The notes: generated from the sequence alone by a model not told the origin. Counted from the stretch's first letter, positions 33,777 through 44,763 are shown. The stretch is DNA of 64,000 nt from Sepioteuthis lessoniana (GCA_963585895.1 OY757947.1:38414605-38478604), one strand, 5' to 3'. Numbers and translations are program-made.

Positions 33777-34240
33777 GTGAACCCGCTAATTGATGGATAT
33801 TTGTGTCAGTATCTGCATGAAAAAACTCTGTCAATGATGCAACTGGAGGTGAAGGAATGTTTTTCAGTTCACGTGTTTTAAAATCACTAAATAGCATAGA
33901 GGAAATACAACCGAGAATGGTAGGTGTTACATTTAAAGACAATCCCTGTACAATAATTGTCCGACTAATGTCTGTAATGAAATAGACCTCATCAGCTTCT
34001 TTAATGAACTTTCTTCTCTTGTCCGACTTATTACTAACCACAAAATTCTGATCATCGGTGTTAATGTGAATAATCATTTCGACAAATGCGAAAGCAATCA
34101 ATTCTATTTGCACGACTCACCGAACAGAAACGAAAAATATCTAACAGAGTTTTCTCTCAAGAACCGACTTGTATACCTAAACACTAAATCAAAAAAAAAA
34201 AAAAAATACGAAGGCAGAGAAAACTATGGACTTTAAATTA
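33777..34240 (+). mobile_element. RTE-like endonuclease relic (copy 7)
   Basis: Plus-strand pieces match the endonuclease of copy 6 across stops and frameshifts: KNSVNDATGGEGMFF, RVLKSLNSIEEIQPRMVGVT, then in shifted frame NELSSLV and SPNRNEKYLTEF. It ends in an A-run near 34,190-34,210 and a short decayed continuation. The minus-strand frame at 33751-34113 is only its shadow. Confidence 0.78.
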
Positions 34241-34433
34241 TAACTTTAGATATATAGACCAAAAAACTTTCCCAAAAGCACTAAACTTCTTGAATGTTGA
34301 AACATTGATGAAGTTAATTCATCTCAGAAAAAAAAAGCGTTGCCAATGATAGAATAGCAAAAACAAAATAAAAAAGGAAATATAATTCGAGTATTTTTTC
34401 TTATATGTAAAGCGATTATAACAGAGATAGAAA

Positions 34434-34726
34434 TGGAGGTGCCTGCGGTGTAATGCTTATCGTCGCAGGATATGGGCACGGCGACACGAGTTCAAATCCT
34501 GGACGCGGTTGATTGCATTTCACATAGCACTAATATCCTTGGGAAAGGTATGATTCCAATTATTCTCCCTCCAGCTATGGGTAAATAGTAGGGCAGACTA
34601 GGTTCTTCAGCCTTGGTGAGGCAACTAGTCTAGGAGAAGGAAAACTCTGAATTCAAACCTGTTAAACTCCGCTTAAAAATTGACCTTGTGTCATATCCTG
34701 CCCGAGCGGAGGGGTTGGTAAATATG
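34434..34726 (+). mobile_element. SINE A, full-length
   Basis: GGAGGTGCCTGCGGTGTAAT head and GAGTTCAAATCCTGG B box; ends GGGGTTGGTAAATATG. Flanked by ATAACAGAGATAGAAA (34,418-34,433) and ATAACAGATATAGAAA (34,727-34,742). Confidence 0.92.
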
Positions 34727-34742
34727 ATAACAGATATAGAAA

Positions 34743-35926
34743 ACAATTTTTGATAGCACTTCAGTGTAAACGATATTCTTTGCTTTTCTAGAAGGAGAAT
34801 GAATAAAAAGACTTTTGGGACTTCCGACTTAAAGAGCAACCTACATATAATTGTCCTTGAGAAAAACAGTCCTCTTCAAAATATATCACTACAGATCTAA
34901 CGTAATTGAACGGCTCATAAGAAATTGAATAAATAAATAAATAAATAAAACAGTAGTCGCCGAATAACAAGGCTGGGGCACTCATGGTAATTAAAAATGA
35001 CAAAGGAAAACTGGAGGTCCAAAATCTTGTGCGCATATGCGAGCGGAAGCGGATGTGGTTCTGCTCCCGACACGGCAGGCGGAAGTGAAGGGGCGGTTTT
35101 GGGAGTCGACGGTAAGACGCGAGAAAGTGAACACGTCAGTAGAACACCAGCCACGATGACAAGGGACGAAAATTTACGAGCTGTAATTGCGTTGGGGGAC
35201 GTTCGACTACGCGACCCAGCGGATAAGCATGTTAGAATTAGAAAAAAATTCAAGGTCTGTATCTGCTCATCTTTTTCTCACAAAGATATGTTGCTTGTTT
35301 TTGTCTAGTTGACGGCCGTCTCATGTTTCGATACTCCCTTTCTTTCCCACCGCCCGGGGTTACTTGCTACCTAGTAGTAAATAAACCTTTGGTCTATGTT
35401 TAACAGTGTTTCTCATTTGTCAACTTGTTACCACGGTAAGGTTACAACGAGAATTTAAAGTCTCTTTAGTACTGCTATGGTACATAGTGTTTGATTTTGA
35501 GGTTTATTAACATATTAAAGTTAAGTCGAATGGGAAACTTAAATTGAAATGATATTACTGATGGTTTGAGGAAAATTCTCGGAATAAAAACGTCTTTCTT
35601 GTTCCAACCTGTAAGAATATTGGCTTCTATAACCTGTGACATCGGCCTCTTAACTACCAGTCTGGTACCATCGCAAAGTCGAGACTGATCCAAATTTCGT
35701 TGTAAGATTGTGAAAGCGCCAACTTTCAGTTCAAGTCTATGAGGTTATAGTCTTGGGGGTCCCAGTGCATTTAGAAACTCAGTAGACTTGATAATCATCT
35801 CATCTTGATCAACAATAGTTTCAATAGATTCCTAGAGAGCCTACAAAAGAAGATAACTAATTTCATTAATAGTGGAAGAATTTCGATTGCCAGAAAAATT
35901 CTTCCACATAACCACTTACCTTTTTC
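34743..35926. other. No gene; GC-rich LTR-like patch at about 35,030-35,450
   Basis: A GC-rich stretch follows position 35,030, then an AATAAACCTTTGG site at about 35,381 and a T/C-rich end near GTTACA at 35,446. This is the look of a U3-R-U5, but no matching copy or target duplication was found. The frames on either strand (34997-35308 plus; 34915-35253 minus) overlap each other and have no family features. An (AAAT)n run lies near 34,930. Confidence 0.35.
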
Positions 35927-36123
35927 GAATTGTAATATAATTGCCGAGGGGTTTCGTTTTATATATCTTGCCTTTGGGTTTAGTTAGGCTGAGAACCTTT
36001 CGGCTCAGTGCATAGGTTAGTTAGGTGTTCACGCGCGCGGAGGTGTTCGCGCGCGCGCGTGGGGAGGATGTGTCATTCAGAGATGTCAAAATAAGAATCC
36101 CAGATAGGACTTGGCGATGTGAA

Positions 36124-36142
36124 TGACGTCATGCACCGGAAG
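36124..36142 (+). promoter_or_regulatory. CRE plus ETS-like sites in LTR A
   Basis: TGACGTCATGCACCGGAAG: a full CRE palindrome and CCGGAAG spaced by four bases. The same pair is kept at 44,404-44,422. At 40,141 the CRE is kept without the ETS-like site; at 59.13 kb both are decayed. Binding is inferred from motif match only. Confidence 0.55.
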
Positions 36143-36390
36143 CGTGCGCGGAGGATTTGGTGGGATTTGAAAAATGTCAGTTGAGTTGAGTCTTGCAGTC
36201 CGAAGAAGATGGGTGACTTTTGCTAGCTCGCAGTGGCCTTGTGGCGGGTGCCACACGTGTTGGGGAGGGGGTAGATGGAAAAGCCAGCATAGAAAGATTG
36301 TGCCTCTCTCCTAATGTCGAAAAACATTTTAACTCAAAGGTAATAAAAGGTTTCGTACCTGAACTAAGAAGTCGTCAAGTGTTTTTCGTG

Positions 36391-36886
36391 TGTAGGGAAC
36401 AGATAAATAAATAAAAAAATTAAATTTCAAAAGAATAAATAAATAGACGAAAAGAAAACTATTAAATTTGAAGAAACTCCCAGAGGTCTCTAACGGAAAA
36501 GGAGATGACGCATGCGTAAAAGAAAAAAGGATTTTTCCTCTTGAAAAAGGAGACGATATCATCTTTCTCTTTCAGGCAGTGTCCGTCGAACCAACAACAC
36601 CATTTTGCTGTCTGGTGTTTTGGGCACCACGCTACGTCTTGGGACATAGCGTCGGTTAGTCCTTTTACCAAGTAAATAAAGGAAAGTATGGAAGAAATGT
36701 TTTCGTTTCATATCGGTTTCTATCTTTTCTTTTTGTATATTTCTCTTGGGACTTTCTTTGGGCAAGACATTGCGCCGGCCAGTCAACGTGGGGTGAAACA
36801 GTGTAACCAAAATATGGAGTCAGATATCTTACGGTAACACAGCCTTGCCCTTAGCCCCTGACCTTCAAAAACCTTCAAATTCCACA
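36391..36886 (+). repeat. LTR-like repeat family B, copy 3, nested in LTR A
   Basis: Starts TGTAGGGAACAGATAAATAA and ends near AAATTCCACA; CGTG flanks it at 36,387-36,390 and 36,887-36,890, a likely 4-bp duplication. Contains CAGAAACTCCCAGAGG-like sequence and ATGACGCATGCGTAAAAG in family order. Its last 90 bases match, reversed, the tail of the 27.0-kb SINE. Confidence 0.65.
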
Positions 36887-37130
36887 CGTGTTTTGGGATT
36901 CCTATGTTCTATGTATATATGTTATGAACATTATATGTACGTTTCTTTGGGCAAGGCATTGCGCCGGTCAGTCAACGTGGGGTGAAACAGTGTAACCAAA
37001 ATATGGAGTCAGATATCTTACGGCAACACAGCCTTGTCCTTAGCCCCTGACCTTCAAAAACCTTCAAATTCCACACGTGTTTCGGGATTCCTATGTCCTA
37101 TGTATATATGTTTTGAGCATTATATGTGCT
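36753..37130. repeat. 189-bp tandem duplication
   Basis: TTTCTTTGGGCAAG to ATTATATGT is present twice, head to tail (36,753-36,941 and 36,942-37,130), crossing the junction between the nested family B end and the resumed LTR A. It must postdate the nesting. Confidence 0.92.
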
Positions 37131-37361
37131 TTTCACATATCCGTATATGGCTATGTTACAGAATGATAGTACAACTATTTCACGCAAACAACTGGGATTC
37201 TTTTAATAAGGCAAAAAATTAAGAAATATCAATTATTCCAATTCCTATACTTTTGTAAACAATGTGCTTATTTAGGCTGGATAAAATGTGCCATATGAAG
37301 CTATACATACCCTTCACCAAGTTGTAACAAATTTGGGGGAAAACTTATATGATAATTTCAT

Positions 37362-37639
37362 ATTTACCAACCCCTCCGCTCAGGCAGGATATGACACAAG
37401 GTCAATTTTTTAAGCGGAGTTTACCAGGTTTAAATTCAGAGTTTTCCTTCTCCTAAACTAGTTGCCTCACCAAGGCTGAAGAGCCCAGTCTGCCCTACTA
37501 TTTACCCATAGCTGGAGGGAGAATAATTGGATTCATACCTTTCCCAAGGGTATTAGTGCTATGTGAAATGCAGTCAGTCCCCTCCAAGATTTGAACTCGT
37601 GTCGCCGTGCTCAGTTCCTACGACGATAACCATTGCACC
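37362..37639 (-). mobile_element. SINE A
   Basis: Reverse copy with the usual 3' end (TATTTACCAACCCCTCCG on the plus strand) and tRNA-like head. Flanks ATAATTTCAT (37,352-37,361) and ATAATTTGTCAT (37,640-37,651) are a slightly decayed target duplication. Confidence 0.88.
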
Positions 37640-37734
37640 ATAATTTGTCATCAGAAAGTGTGGCTCTCATGTTTGTAAAAAGAGTCATAGGTGGGAAGAT
37701 TAAATGCAAGCATAGATCTCATCAGCTTTTCTAT

Positions 37735-38735
37735 CTTTTGGTATAAATGGTAATGTCTGTCTTTTGGTAAGATTAATAATGTCTGTCTTTTAATATAAGT
37801 GGTAATGGGTCTTTTGATATAAATGGTAATATCTGCCCTTTGGAATAGCTGGTAATATCTGACTTTTGGTATAAATGGTAATATCTGTCTTTTGGTTTAA
37901 CTGGTAATGTCTATCGTTTGGTATAAATGTTAATGTCTGTCTTTTGGAATGGCTGGTAATGTCTGTTTTTTGGTATAAATGGTAATGTCTGTCTTTTGGA
38001 ATAGCTAGTAATATATATCTTTTGGTATAAATGGTTATGTCTATCTTTTTGGATAAATGGTAATATCTGTCTTCTGGTTTAACTGGTAATGTCTGTCTTT
38101 TGGAATAGCTAGTAATATATGTCTTTTGGTATAAATGGTTATGTCTATCTTTTTGGATAAATGGTAATATCTGTCTTTTGGTTTAACTGGTAATGTCTGT
38201 CTTTTGGAATAGATAGTAATATATGTCTTTTGGTATAAATGGTTATGTCTATCTTTTTGGATAAATGGTAATATCTGTCTTTTGGTTTAACTGGTAATGT
38301 CTGTCTTTTGGAATAGCTAGTAATATATGTCTTTTGGTATAAATGGTTATGTCTATCTTTTTGGATAAATGGTAATATCTGTCTTTTGGTTTAACTGGTA
38401 ATGTCTGTCTTTTGGAATAGCTAGTAATATATGTCTTTTGGTATAAATGGTTATGTCTATCTTTTTGGATAAATGGTAATATATGTCTTTTGGTTTAACT
38501 GGTAATGTCTGTATTTTGATAAAAAATTGTAAGGTTTGTCTTTTGGTTCATTTGTTAATGTCTGTCTTAGGTATAAATTGTAATATCTGTTTATTGGTAT
38601 AAATGGTAATATCTGTTTATTGGTTTAACTGGTAATATCCGTCTTTTGGTTTAACTGGTAATGTCTGTCTTTCGGTATAGATGTTAATGTCTGTCTTTTG
38701 GTATAAATGGTAATGTCTGTCTTTTCGTCTAACCT
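37735..38735. repeat. 26-bp minisatellite with a 104-bp higher-order unit
   Basis: The basic unit resembles CTTTTGGTATAAATGGTAAT plus GTCTGT. From about 37,980 to 38,500 four variant units (AAATGGTAATATC, TTTAACTGGTAATG, AATAGCTAGTAATATAT, AAATGGTTATGTCTATC) repeat together as a 104-bp block about five times. Outside this, units are simpler and more diverged. Confidence 0.9.
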
Positions 38736-38924
38736 TTGAGAGTGCCTTCTGGTCTGAACACACCCGACTCTTGGTCTATTATCGTGTCTCTTCGTCCCTT
38801 CAATATAACTGCTTATTGTAAAACTCAGTATTCACGGATTTATAATTATTTGACATATTTCTTTGAATTATATCTCATTGAAACAATGGCAATCTATGAA
38901 AATATTCTAATTAAATATAAATCA

Positions 38925-39175
38925 AAGTTGGCAACCTTAGTCGAAGGTGACCCGAAGGCTCCCTTTTCAATAGCTACTACACCCAGATGTAGTGGAGGGC
39001 GTAACTCCATTCTCTGGCTTGCTCCTCTTTATCCTTTATCCGTACCTGATAATGCTGAGTGTTAAGCAAGACAGCATCCAGTACTATTTTTAAGTCTTTG
39101 GCATGACTCGATCTGGGTTTGAACCCCGGTCTCCAAGACCATTGACGAACATTTTACTGATTAGGAAAATGGCCT
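38925..39175 (-). mobile_element. SINE B
   Basis: AAAGTTGGCAACCTTAGTCG, TTCAATAGCTACTACACCC and a decayed B box (TGGGTTTGAACCCCGG on the plus strand) identify it; the head is more mutated than in the 15.3-kb copy. Confidence 0.82.
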
Positions 39176-39237
39176 GGTAATCTTTCTTAAAGAATCTAAA
39201 ACTTTTACAACTAGTGATTGTCTTATGTAAAATCATC

Positions 39238-39900
39238 AAGAATAAATTTCCAACTATGAAGAAGGTTATTTTTAAAGTTTAACATTAAAATTAAGACAAC
39301 GTGTCAAATGAAAAACATAAATTTGTCAAAGAAAAACTGGAAAATTAAATAATTTACATACATTCTAAATAGAAAATTAAAATATGAAAAATTAAGAAAA
39401 ATATTGAAAATTTTTCACATCAATTAAAAAAAAGGAGTTAAAAACTTTTCGTACTTTCTTTTATTTAATACTTGACTGTTAGAATAAATTTCTAACTATG
39501 AAGTAGGTTATTTTTAAAGCTCAACATTAAAATCAACACAACGTGTCAAATTGGTCAAAGAAAAACTTGATGTTGTCTTTTTCTTTTATGAAAGACTGAA
39601 CTTGAATTCATTTTTTAATGGCCAAATAAATGATTTTTTTATAATTTATTTTTCATTTAGAAAGCATTTCGTTTGCAGAATTAAAGTCAGTTTTTTTTAA
39701 TTTATGTTTAACGGAAATAGTTCTATCTTAATGGAGAGATTTAAAACTGGAAAATTAAATATTTTACATTCATTCTAAATAAAAAATTAAAATATGAAAG
39801 ATTTAGAAAAACATAGAAAATTTTTCACATTAAATTAAAAAAAAGAAAGAGTTAAAGACTTTTCGTATTTTCTTTTATTTAATACTTGGTTGTTAAAATC
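39238..39900. repeat. Duplicated AT-rich block
   Basis: AGAATAAATTTCCAACTATG through TTTTATTTAATACTTGACTG recurs from 39,481. In the second copy the two halves are separated by about 170 extra bases (about 39,565-39,745). No coding sequence. Confidence 0.8.
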
Positions 39901-39933
39901 TATTATTGACGTACACTATCATTCGATGACAGT

Positions 39934-41060
39934 TGTTATATAATTAAGGAATGATTTTTTTTTTTATTTTAATCATTTTTCATTAATTATATTTTATCAT
40001 TTAGTTTGGTTGGGCTTTGAACTATCCGAGTTAAGAGTTCAGGTGCATAGCATTGCGTACAGTTTACGCTCGCGCGCAAAGGATATGACAATCACCATTG
40101 TCATAATAAACCCCAGACAGAAAATAAGCTGGAGTGAGGATGACGTCATGCTCAGAAGAGATGGTCCTGAAATTTAAGGATTTTAAAAATCAAGTCAGTT
40201 GAGGTCCGACCATGGTGTTGAGAAGTTGGGGTCCGATCATGGTGTTGAGAAGTTGGGTTCCGACCATGGTGTTGAGAAGTTGGGGTCCGATCATGGTGTT
40301 GAGAAGTTGGGGTCCGACCATGGTGTTGAGAAGTTGGGGTCCGACCATGGTGTTGAGAAGTTGAGGTCCGACCATGGTGTTGAGAAGTTGGGGTCCGACC
40401 ATGGTGTTGAGAAGTTGGGGTCCGATCATGGTGTTGAGAAGTTGGGGTCCGATCATGGTGTTGAGAAGTTGGGGTCCGACCATGGTGTTGAGAAGTTGGG
40501 GTCCGATCATGGTGTTGAGAAGTTGGGGTCCGACCATGGTGTTGAGAAGTTGGGGTCCGATCATGGTGTTGAGAAGTTGGGGTCCGATCATGGTGTTGAG
40601 AAGTTGGGGTCCGACCATGGTGTTGAGAAGTTGGGGTCCGACCATGGTGTTGAGAAGTTGGGGTCCGATCATGGTGTTGAGAAGTTGGGGTCCGATCATG
40701 GTGTTGAGAAGTTGAGGTCCGATCATGGTGCTGAGAAGTTGAGATAGGACCATGCAGGCAAACAATTGAGTTTCTGCCACTGGGGCATAGAGAATTGAGT
40801 TCTCTACCGTTGAGGCATGGAGTTGAAGTTTTGTAGATCTCTACCGACCGAGATCTTAAACACTACAAGATGCGCTGCGCGTTTGTGGTGTCAGATATTA
40901 TGGTTAAAATAATAAGAATTGCGTCTCTATCCTCGTGTCGAAGAACTAAAGTCAGAAGTTAATAAATGCGTTCGTACCTGAACAACGGAGTTCGCCTTTG
41001 TACTTGCATATGTATATGTACTGTTGTTATTGATATCATTATGGTTGTGGGTATACAACA
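39934..41060 (+). mobile_element. Solo LTR family A, copy 2, expanded by a minisatellite
   Basis: Starts TGTTATATAATTAAGG and ends GGGTATACAACA; exact 4-bp duplication CAGT at 39,930-39,933 and 41,061-41,064. TGACGTCA at 40,141 and AATAAATGCG near 40,960 with CGTACCTGAACAACGGAG align with copy 4. The extra length comes from a 27-bp tandem array. Confidence 0.92.
40200..40745. repeat. 27-bp minisatellite inside LTR A, about 20 copies
   Basis: Unit GGGGTCCGACCATGGTGTTG then AGAAGTT, with an alternating C/T before CATGG. Because 27 is a multiple of three, both strands stay open (182 residues plus, 196 minus), but these frames are a by-product. The 58.9-kb copy has a single related unit at this place. 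Confidence 0.96.
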
Positions 41061-41374
41061 CAGTGACAGACAGTGACTCCCAGGAATGGTTTGAATCCAT
41101 GGCTATAATTGTGTTAAGACCTGATGTAATAAGTTGACAAAGGGAAAATAGTTTGAACATTAAGTTGGTTTTCAGAACTCGAATAGCACACGTGTAATAA
41201 TGGATATGGCTAATTTTTCCATCCATTGAACCACTCCCCGATGAAAATGGGTATTATGTACAGAAAAAAAAAAAAACAATAAATTAAGATATGCGCAAAA
41301 GAAAATTCTTCGTTATTTTTCCTCGCCAGAAATGTATTCCACATTCACAGCATGGATCTACCGTTCTTTCTTTC

Positions 41375-41605
41375 GTTGTTTTTGATGGTATATCAACCTT
41401 CGTGAGTCATTTAATGCCAAAGCCATGCTTGTTGGAGAACAGTAATGGTACTATTTTAACCCATAGCTGGGGGAGAGATTAAGGAGATTCAAACTTTTCG
41501 CAAGGGCATTAGTCAGAATTTGAATGCAATAGCCCGACTGGAATTCGAACTCGCTTATTTTGAGGCTGTAGACAAGCACTTTAGCTATTATGTAACGAGT
41601 ACTCC
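41375..41605 (-). mobile_element. SINE F
   Basis: Shares the 3' tail of SINE C and the LINE (GGTATATCAACCTTCGTGAG and TCATTTAATGCC on the plus strand). It then has GCTTGTTGGAGAACAG, a GCTGGGGGAGAGATT block and a tRNA-like head at the right with B-box GAATTCGAACTCG. Divergent at the head. Confidence 0.7.
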
Positions 41606-41617
41606 CCTCTATACCGG

Positions 41618-41872
41618 ACATTGGCATAATAGTTGGAGTGTTCGCCAATAGCCCGGGAGACCTGTGTTCAATCCCAGATCGAGTCATACCAAAAACTCAA
41701 AAAATGCTACTTGATGCTACTTTGCTTAACACTCAGCATTATAAGGTAAGGATCAAGGGTAAAGTGGAGCAATCCAGGGAAAGGAGTAGCTCCCTCCCCT
41801 ACACCTTGGTGTAGTAGCTATCGAAAAGGGAGCCTTCGGGTCACCTTTGACTACGGCTGTTAGCTTTTACTC
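41618..41872 (+). mobile_element. SINE B
   Basis: Head ATTGGCATAATAGTTGGAGT is mutated in the A box; TGTGTTCAATCCCAGATCG keeps the B box. Body and GCTTTTACT tail match the family. Confidence 0.85.
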
Positions 41873-42123
41873 CCCTCAATTGGAACTCTCCTCCTTGGGT
41901 ATACAGAATACGAACGGAATTTGACCAGCATCACCATCGAACACAGCATAGGAGGTCCAGACAATCATCGGTTATCGTGAGGAAACAAAAGGCAAACACT
42001 TTGATTACATTTGAAATTTGCTTTTTGTTTGTCAATGACAACAAAGAGAAGCCTTGCCTAATCTATTTTTTAAATCATCTTTTATATCTCAATAAAGTAA
42101 ATTATCATAAAGTACGAGTCTAA

Positions 42124-42417
42124 AGGGAGGTGCCCGTGGTGTAATTGTTATCGTCGTAGAAAATGAACACGGCGATACGAGTTCAAATCCTGGACGAGAC
42201 TGATTGCATTTCACATAGCACTAATACCCTTGGGAAAGGTATGAATCCAATTATTCTCCCTCCAGCTATGGGTTAATAGTAGGACAGACTAGGTTCTTCA
42301 GCCTTGGTTAGGCAACTAGTCTAGGAGAAGGAAAACTTTGAATTCAAACCTTTAAACTCCGCTTAAAAATTGACCTTGTGTCATATCCTGCCCGAGCGGA
42401 GGGGTTAGGTAAATAGG
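42124..42417 (+). mobile_element. SINE A, full-length, 10-bp TSD
   Basis: GGAGGTGCCCGTGGTGTAAT head; ends GGGGTTAGGTAAATAGG. Perfect ACGAGTCTAA repeats at 42,114-42,123 and 42,418-42,427. Confidence 0.93.
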
Positions 42418-42804
42418 ACGAGTCTAACGTCCTCGTCTATTGAATTTGTATTAACTATTGTATCAATTCTGTGATGAGTTAAGACAAACGCCTAATTTAT
42501 CGATGGCCGATAGGATTAACTGTGCGAAAAGGGAAAAAAGAGCGCTTCTCGCCCATTACTCAGCGTTGTCTGAGTTGCCTTGCTCGTTTTTATCCATCGC
42601 TCTGAGCGACAGGGCTATCACTAATATATAAATCCTTTTTTGTAGTCATTAATTATATTTCTATGACTTAAGAATGTCCTGCTTAGCGTATGCGATGAGA
42701 ATCGAAATCTTCACTGGATGCTTACATTCTAATGAAGTATCAAACAAATATTTGCCGACGAGTATTAAATACAATGAAAATAAAAGATATTAATTTTGGT
42801 TTCT

Positions 42805-42990
42805 TTCTTCAATGGCATATCAACTTTCGTGAGTTATTTCATGCTAAAGCCATCCTTGTAGAAGAACAGCAATGACATTATTTCAACCATAGCTGGGAGG
42901 ATAAGGAGGTTCATATCTAATTATATATAATTTGAACTCACTTACTACGATGTTGCAGACCAACACAATAGCCACTACGCCACAAGAGCA
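42805..42990 (-). mobile_element. SINE F, nearly complete
   Basis: Plus-strand order: tail ATGGCATATCAACTTTCGTG, CATCCTTGTAGAAGAACAGC, AGCTGGGAGGATAAGGAGG, then on the minus strand a tRNA head with GTGGCGTAGTGGCTATTG (A box) and GAGTTCAAATTA (B box). The best-preserved SINE F in the window. Confidence 0.78.
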
Positions 42991-43069
42991 TGACATAATT
43001 TATCCCAGCTGATTGTAAGTTTCCACATTTATTTAATCCAAGTTTGATATTCATCCATTTTTAGAGTAG

Positions 43070-43192
43070 AGGGCGCTAGTCATGTAATGGTTATCGTCGT
43101 AGTAAGTGGAGACGGCCAGCCGAGTGCAACTGGAGTTCGAACTAGCTTCATTCGAGACCACAGTCTAGCCCTTTTAACCACAACACCACAGC

Positions 43193-43196
<4 letters not shown>
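43070..43196 (+). repeat. tRNA-like SINE head fragment
   Basis: CATGTAATGGTTATCGTCGT and GGAGTTCGAACTAGC resemble A and B boxes of SINE A/F heads, but the body is absent; the sequence runs into a TA microsatellite. Confidence 0.45.

Positions 43197-43262
<66 letters not shown>
43197..43262. repeat. (TA)n microsatellite
   Basis: About 33 TA units. A second TA run lies at about 43,520-43,553. Frames of alternating Ile-Tyr on both strands are artefacts of it. Confidence 0.97.
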
Positions 43263-43264
<2 letters not shown>

Positions 43265-43514
43265 AGCCGGCGTCCGAAGGCAATGAGTGTGGATTATTCG
43301 TATATAGAATTTATGAGGAATTTCATATAAATCTATGGGAGTGCTCGATGTATGGCAATTGTTATATCCGTTTCCACGTTTATGTAATAAAACTCACATT
43401 ACCCTCAAATTAAGCGTGTAAAGTTGTAAAGTCATCTGAAGAACGAAGAGTATAATAATATTCTTCGCCGAAATAAATTTATAATGACAGTTTAACTCGG
43501 TTTGATTTTTCTTC

Positions 43515-43557
<43 letters not shown>

Positions 43558-43756
43558 TATATTCTCTCTCTTGAAAAAACAATAATCGGTCACATTAAGA
43601 TAATAAATTGATTTCCATTCTATTAAAAATTATTGATATAAATCAATGGTCTAAAAAATTTACAGAACTTCTTCAGATCAAACAAGAAATGTTCTATTTT
43701 TGAATATTTTATTGGTCCTGCTTGGAATTGTTCCCAACTCCGGATTTACTGGATTG

Positions 43757-44049
43757 TATGGAGGTACCCGTGGTGTAATGGTTATCGTCGTAGAAAATGG
43801 ACACGGCGACACGAGTTCAAATTCTGGACGAGACTGATTGCATTTCACATAGCACTAATACCCTTGGGAAAGGTATGAATCCAATTATTCTCCTTCCAGC
43901 TATGGGTCAATAGTAGGGCAGACTGTGCTCTTCAGCCTTGGTGCGGCAACTAGTCTAGGAAAAGGAAAACTCTGAATTGAAACCTGTTAAACTCCGCTTA
44001 AAAATTGACCTTGTGCCATATCCTGCCCGAGCGGGGTGGGGGTAAATAT
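43757..44049 (+). mobile_element. SINE A, full-length, 15-bp TSD
   Basis: GGAGGTACCCGTGGTGTAAT head, GAGTTCAAATTCTGG B box, ends GGGGTAAATAT. Perfect GGATTTACTGGATTG repeats at 43,742-43,756 and 44,050-44,064. Confidence 0.95.
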
Positions 44050-44221
44050 GGATTTACTGGATTGAATAATATCTTATATAAATATATATTCTGAGACGGA
44101 CATTTCGTTTTATTTTTTCTATTTCTTCTTCTATAATGAATTTGTCTTTCCAAGCAGTTAACTTTGACGATTCCGGAGGACTGTGTGACCATATCATTCC
44201 CAGCAATCTGTCTTGACGACA

Positions 44222-44763
44222 TGTTATATAATAACCGAGGGATTTCGGTTCATGCCTTTGAGTTTAGTTAGGCTGAGAACCTTTCGGCTCAGCACATGGG
44301 TTAGTTAGGTGCAACATTGAGGCAGGTGTTAACGCGGGCACGCGCGGGCGGATGGCGGTGTCACTCAGATGTCATAATAGTCCGAGACGAAACAGGGCGC
44401 GGGTGACGTCACGCACCGGAAGCGCGCGGAGGTTTGTGTGAGAATTTGAAGAAAGTCGGAGTTGGGTACGAGACGCCAAACGAGAAGGATCGACTTTTGG
44501 AGCTCGCAGACGCGAGGCGAACTTGCGCCCTATAGGGGCCGCTCGAGACGGGGGCCAAATGAATAAAACAGCGTAGAAGATTGTGTCTCTCCTTCTTACG
44601 TCGAAACCTTTAACTCAAAGTTAATAAAAAGGTTTCGCACATGAACAAGAAGTCGTTACGTGTTTTCGAATTTCGAGATTCCTATGTTCTATCGTTATGA
44701 ACATTCGATGTCCATTTCACCTATTTCGCACATGGCCATATTCGTATATATGGCTATGTAACA
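44222..44763 (+). mobile_element. Solo LTR family A, copy 3 (542 bp)
   Basis: Starts TGTTATATAATAACCGAGG and ends GGCTATGTAACA; GACA duplicated at 44,218-44,221 and 44,764-44,767. TGACGTCA at 44,404, CCGGAAG at 44,416, GAATAAAACAG and AATAAAAAGG near 44,570 and 44,625, GAACAAGAAGTCG in R/U5. The cleanest copy for defining the family. Confidence 0.93.

Larger units (their letters stand above)
35931..37160 (+). mobile_element. Solo LTR family A, copy 1, with nested family B insert
   Basis: Starts TGTAATATAATTGCCG and ends GGCTATGTTACA; exact 4-bp duplication GAAT at 35,927-35,930 and 37,161-37,164. CG-rich runs near 36,030-36,060, TGACGTCA at 36,124, CCGGAAG at 36,136, AATAAAAGG near 36,340 and GTACCTGAAC just after it match the other family A copies. 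The U5 end is separated by the family B element (36,391-36,886) and a 189-bp tandem duplication. Confidence 0.88.

Noticed and set aside
33751..34113. 120-residue minus frame as a small gene
   Set aside because: It is antisense to a decayed RTE endonuclease on the plus strand.
35034..35308. GC-rich frames on both strands as a host exon
   Set aside because: No splice signals in phase, no conserved motif, and AATAAA/T-rich sequence follows. An LTR-like patch is more likely but also unproven.
40190..40780. Open frames of 182 (plus) and 196 (minus) residues with nine-residue repeats
   Set aside because: A direct result of a 27-bp minisatellite inside a solo LTR. Both strands are open equally, and there is no signal of coding or conservation.
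43080..43413. Ile-Tyr-rich frames on both strands
   Set aside because: Translation of a (TA)n microsatellite.
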